From contig JAJEKB010000585.1 in the NCBI GenBank assembly GCA_022393335.1, positions 191,944 through 255,943 of the forward strand: a DNA stretch of 64,000 nucleotides, given 5' to 3'. The notes under the pieces were generated by a model that had not been told where the DNA came from, searched no databases, and worked only from the letters and a program-made list of their open reading frames with translations. Position numbers and translations under genes: made by a program. This DNA comes from Macrotrachela quadricornifera. Lineage: Eukaryota > Rotifera > Eurotatoria > Philodinida > Philodinidae. This document shows, piece by piece, positions 60,090-64,000 of this stretch. Position 1 is the first letter of the stretch. Every line of letters starts with the position of its first letter.

Positions 60090-62937
60090 ATTTAATATGA
60101 AATTTCATTTGTATCTCATATTAAATCTCAGATATGAAATTTTCAAACAGTAATAGAATCAATTTATAGATTCATCAAGAATATATCGATATATTTATTT
60201 ATAAGCGAATTTTCTTTTTTTTCAATACGATATGGCACTAAAAATATACCGTTAAATTAAATTTTATAATTACTTAATGAAAGAAAAAATAAATAAATAT
60301 GAGAATCTAAAAGCTAAAATAACATATCTTTCTATTAGAAATCTTGTTTATTCAAAATCATATCACGTTCTTCTATGTTTTCCAATTGTAATAGGATTTT
60401 GATTATGTTTCATATCTTGAGGGCGAGGGTGGGTGAGGGTGTGAGTATTGAACTTCAGTTTCCATCTTATCACGCTTCCTTAAAATTGATATTATAGTGT
60501 CGTGATACTTTCTCTTTTTTTACTCATAAATATTTTCTTTGATACGGATTATAAGATTTTCCAATAGTCTTTTCAATTAGTGATTTGATCATAAAGTTTT
60601 TTCTTTCATCTTCATTCTCTCTAGTGTAACTTTACCATCTTTTTTTCTATTCATACCTTTAAGATCCTTAGACAATAAACTGATTTATCTAGTTTTATTA
60701 TCTAATATCTGTACTGATTTAAGATCTGTTATACGATGTGTCGGCGATTATATACTATAGAAATCAAGCTTATCAAAAGCCATTACTTCTAATCAAGTTG
60801 TAATCGTTTGTGAAAATTTATCCACACAAAATAAAAATCCTATTCTTAATGATATTCAAAACTAACTATTATATTCTTATATGACTGTAAGAAATGGATT
60901 CAAAATATTGACTAAATCGTCATATGAATCTGATGGTAATATTAAAAATATCACTATGATTCGGTTCATTAACGTATAAATATATTTGTATTTAGTATAA
61001 ACAAGACTAAGAATTTTAATAGAAATGGATCTTCAAGAATTTATTATAAATATGATGGAGAAAAACATCAATTGAATTTATCATAGAAAGAGTTTCATAT
61101 TTTACTTTTTTTTCATAATTATCAAAATGAAAAGTATAATATATCATTAGAATAATTGGTAAGCTATATTTCTGTTTAAATGCAATTTTCTGTTCGAATT
61201 AGGTATATAGCATTCACATTATATTAAATCTCTTCTTTTTTTTTTGGCATATAGAGCATCGAAAACTGCAAAATTATGAAAAAAACAAAGTTGACTCATA
61301 GGCTTTAGCTGAGATAAATAATTACATCCTGAAGATTTTATATAAAAATAGTTTTTAATAAATCTTTACTCAAGACATCAAAAACAATTCATATTTATCA
61401 TTATGATAAAACACCGAAGTTTTATATATACAATAAAATGTTTCATGCCACAAATATTGAAACTTGTCAGATTCAAAGGTCTATAGAGTCTATTTTGATC
61501 AATAATGTTATGAAAAAGTTTAATTACTAACAAGTAGGTTTAAGCTTTCTTTCAATTTTAATTATAATTATTTGGTTCAAAGAAGGAAGTAGGCACGATT
61601 TTTTTTCAAGGAATATACATAAAGATATAATTATTAAAAAAATGAACTATAAACATTAAATATCTATTTTTAAATGAAACTTTTTGTTTTTAACCGAACT
61701 AAAAAAATAGGACAATTTAGTTATTAGAGAGATATCATTGAAAGATTGCTTTGCTAATATCCGACAATTGTCAATGTTTTGATAAAATCTTTTCTTTAGT
61801 ACTCATGACGGAATATTTCCAATTCTTAAATTCTTTTTCTATATGAGACAATTGCTATTTGTTCGACCTTAGTGAGTAGTGAAAACTTATATTTAGGTTT
61901 GAGTTTTTGGCTTTCTCTTGGCAAATTATATGCTTTGTTATCAATTTTTGATAAGTGATCATAGAATCTCTGAATGCTTGAATGATTGAATTTTGAGCTG
62001 AAATCTTGTTCGCAATTAGGCCTTACAGATACTAAAAATTACTATAAGTTTCAGCTAAAACCAACATATCCTTATTGAAATATTCATATGTGAAAGAAAT
62101 GCTTAATTTTATCTATATTTCACACAAGGAGGTTCCCATGATAAGCTAATATCTCATTAAAAATACATTAATTCTAGCTCAAACATTAGAAAATTTCAAG
62201 TGGTTGTAAGACGTGACTATAAACGAAATTTCAGCACATAATTCCATGGTTCGATCGTTCTGAAATTCTACGATCATATGCCAAAAAACGAGTAACATGT
62301 CTATAATTCGGCAAGAAAAGATCAAAAAACTAAACCCAAATGGACTCTTTTGCAGCTCATCAAATCCAATCGAATAACAATTTGATAGTTGAGATTGTCC
62401 TCTGGTCAGTGGCATTGTCATATGCTTTCCAAAGATTTCATATGGCATTTTCTTTAAATCTTTGTAAGACAAACACGTTATTATCAATAATTAATAATCT
62501 CACATCTTACTTTTCTTTCGCATACTAATTATTTACACCATATTCAAATAAGTAAAAAAGAAACACAATATTATTTGAAATCTTTTTTTAATATAGAAAG
62601 ACGAAGAAGTATCTAAAAGGCATAAATAAGAAGGCTTTTTTTTATATTTTATCTGTTTAAATAAAGTTAGAAGTTAAATAAAAAATTGAATTTGTCTATT
62701 ATATTTCTATACAGAAGCTTTATAAAAATGAACTTTTATTTTAAGAACATTCAATAATGTTTTATGTATTAAGATTAAAAGAATATCAATATTTTAGGTT
62801 TTTTTTATATCATTCATTTTTAGAGTCTTGAAAGTATTAATAGTATAAGCAAAGATAATTTACTATGAAATTAATTTTCTTGCTTATCTATTGGAAAGGC
62901 AATATATTTTGTTTTATATTTAGATTCAAATAAAACT
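60090..62937. other. Intergenic, apart from a decayed frame on the minus strand
   Basis: AT-rich. Apart from the decayed frame at 61790-62490 listed separately, I see no gene. A short G-rich run, GGGCGAGGGTGGGTGAGGGT, lies at 60421-60440. 60.9-61.7 kb has no features I can support. Confidence 0.4.
61790..62490 (-). pseudogene. Decayed coding sequence, unknown family
   Basis: One reading frame on the minus strand stays protein-like over about 230 codons with only about six stops and no frameshift. The first part (62487-62179) is fully open and contains PYEIFGKHMTMPLTRGQSQ, SIGFDELQKSPFGF and DRTMELCAEISFIV. Beyond its TGA the same frame continues with ISFTYEYFNKDMLVLAETYS and KISAQNSIIQAFRDSMITYQ. 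Two of the stops are TAG in place of a plausible CAG. I do not recognise the family. Confidence 0.35.
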
Positions 62938-63981
62938 ATGTTAAATTCATCCGTTATTATATCATTTCAATTTATAACACAAAAAATTACTATTTATTAT
63001 GGCCTATTTATTTTAATTACTGGTGTATTTGGTGGTCTTTTAAATATTCTTATTTTTCGAACATTAAAAATATTTCGAAGAACTCCATGCGTTTTTTACT
63101 TAACAATGGCTTCTATATTTAATGTTGGTCAATTATTAACATCATTATTAATTCGTATTCTTTCAGTTGGTTTTCTTATTGATCCAACAATAATCTCATG
63201 GTTTTGTAAAATTCGAGTATTTTTAATACAATTTTGTGCACTTATTTCACTTACTTGTATGTCTTTAGCAACAGTTGATCAATTTATATCAATGACTCAT
63301 CGACAATTAAGTAGTTTACAATTAGCTCATCGTCATATTATTATTGCTTGTATTATGTCATCAATACATGGAATTTTTTTTCTTATTTATTATGATACAC
63401 CATTTGGTATATGTGAGATAATTAATTCAAATTTTGCAAAATATTTTTCTTATTTTTATTTTCCTGTTCTTCTTGGTTTCTTACCAGTTATAACAATGAT
63501 TACATTTGCTTCATTAGCATTTTTTAATATTCGTACAATAGCTAGTCGTCAAGTGCATATTGAACGTTTACGTCGTGATCGTCAATTAACTGCAATGGTA
63601 TTAGTTGAAGTTATATATATTGTAATTTCAACTGTGCCTTATATCGGTAGTAATATTTATGCATTGAGTTTAGTGACGACAGATGAGTTATTGATTAAAC
63701 AATGCTATTTTATTAATTCAATTACAATTCTTCTTTATTATGGAAGTTATGCTGTAAGTTTTAGATTTAAAGAAATGAATAATGACAAATTCAAGTTTAT
63801 TTTTTTTTAGGGTTCATTTTATATTTTTTGTTGTGTATCAAAGAGATTTCGTAAACAAGTTGTTTATGTACTTATTGATATACATTTCAGACGATTTCAA
63901 CAAACAGCAAATAATTTAAATAATAACCAAGTTGTACCTCACATAGAAATAGCTGAAATAATAAACGAACCTCTAGAATAA
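62938..63981 (+). CDS. Rhodopsin-like G-protein-coupled receptor, lineage-specific type, two exons
   Basis: Exon 1 is 62938-63753 and exon 2 is 63811-63981, 328 aa in frame; the intron (GTAAGT, T-tract, TAG) interrupts TM7. Seven hydrophobic segments are visible. TM1 has GVFGGLLNILIF with the conserved Asn. A Cys before TM3 (WFCKIRVFLIQF) and one in loop 2 (FGICEII) can form the usual disulfide. TM3 ends SLATVDQFISMTH, so DRY is DQF. The third loop is RLRRDRQLTAMVLVE. TM7 is YYGSYAGSFYIFCCVSKRFRKQ, lacking NPxxY. This pattern resembles the large orphan receptor families of rotifers. The ligand is unknown. Like the receptor at 45.2 kb it is compact, but the two are not close paralogues. Confidence 0.88.
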
Positions 63982-64000
63982 ATATCAACAATTATAATTG

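Overview
The window is nuclear DNA of an animal with small, intron-rich genes. Most introns are 40-90 bp with GT-AG borders, exons are short, the DNA is very AT-rich, and the standard genetic code gives intact proteins. The gene set is metazoan: MEF2, a cholinesterase-like esterase, the PP2A B56 subunit, a glycogen-targeting PP1 subunit, a PIWI protein, rhodopsin-like receptors and two cilium genes. Codon style, compact introns, divergent receptors and a divergent PIWI suggest a rotifer, most likely a bdelloid. That placement is an inference, not something read directly from a marker.

Layout: 1-379 (-) is the 5' end of an ER HSP70 (BiP/GRP78), cut by the window edge, with its promoter behind it. 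0.5-8.5 kb is gene-poor. It holds a small two-exon secreted or type-II membrane gene or pseudogene (1873-2227, +), a decayed mariner transposase (3161-3840, +), a 665-bp foldback repeat (5077-5741) and orphan coding-like fragments. 8.5-16 kb (-) has MEF2 (6 exons) and mitochondrial FAD glycerol-3-phosphate dehydrogenase (13 exons). 17.5-21.1 kb (-) has a cholinesterase-like carboxylesterase and a 102-aa single-pass membrane protein that no single open frame reveals. 25.2-32.4 kb (+) has PP2A B56 (12 exons) and a SUZ-domain protein related to SZRD1. 36.6-39.1 kb (+) has a PP1 glycogen-targeting subunit. 39-45 kb is non-coding as far as I can see. 45.2-46.4 kb (+) has a one-exon peptide-type GPCR.

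48.1-60.1 kb is the densest part: SDE2 (-), a 20-exon PIWI-clade Argonaute (-), then, from a shared 196-bp divergent promoter, IQUB (+) and a FAM227-type FWWh protein (+). IQUB and FAM227 are both cilium/sperm-axoneme families. The last gene is a second, two-exon GPCR (62938-63981, +).

Most notable: the PIWI protein keeps the N, PAZ, MID and PIWI layout and a plausible 5'-phosphate pocket. The three positions that align with the catalytic D, D and H are A577, N653 and Q785, so it should bind guide RNA but not slice. It also carries an acidic insert in one private exon. Other points of interest are an intact SDE2 diglycine cleavage site, a conserved phospho-SUMO motif in MEF2, two inverted-repeat elements in an IQUB intron, and a long decayed reading frame at 61.8-62.5 kb.

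Exon joins were worked out by hand from splice consensus, frame and family similarity. Each multi-exon model below closes in frame, but none has transcript support here.
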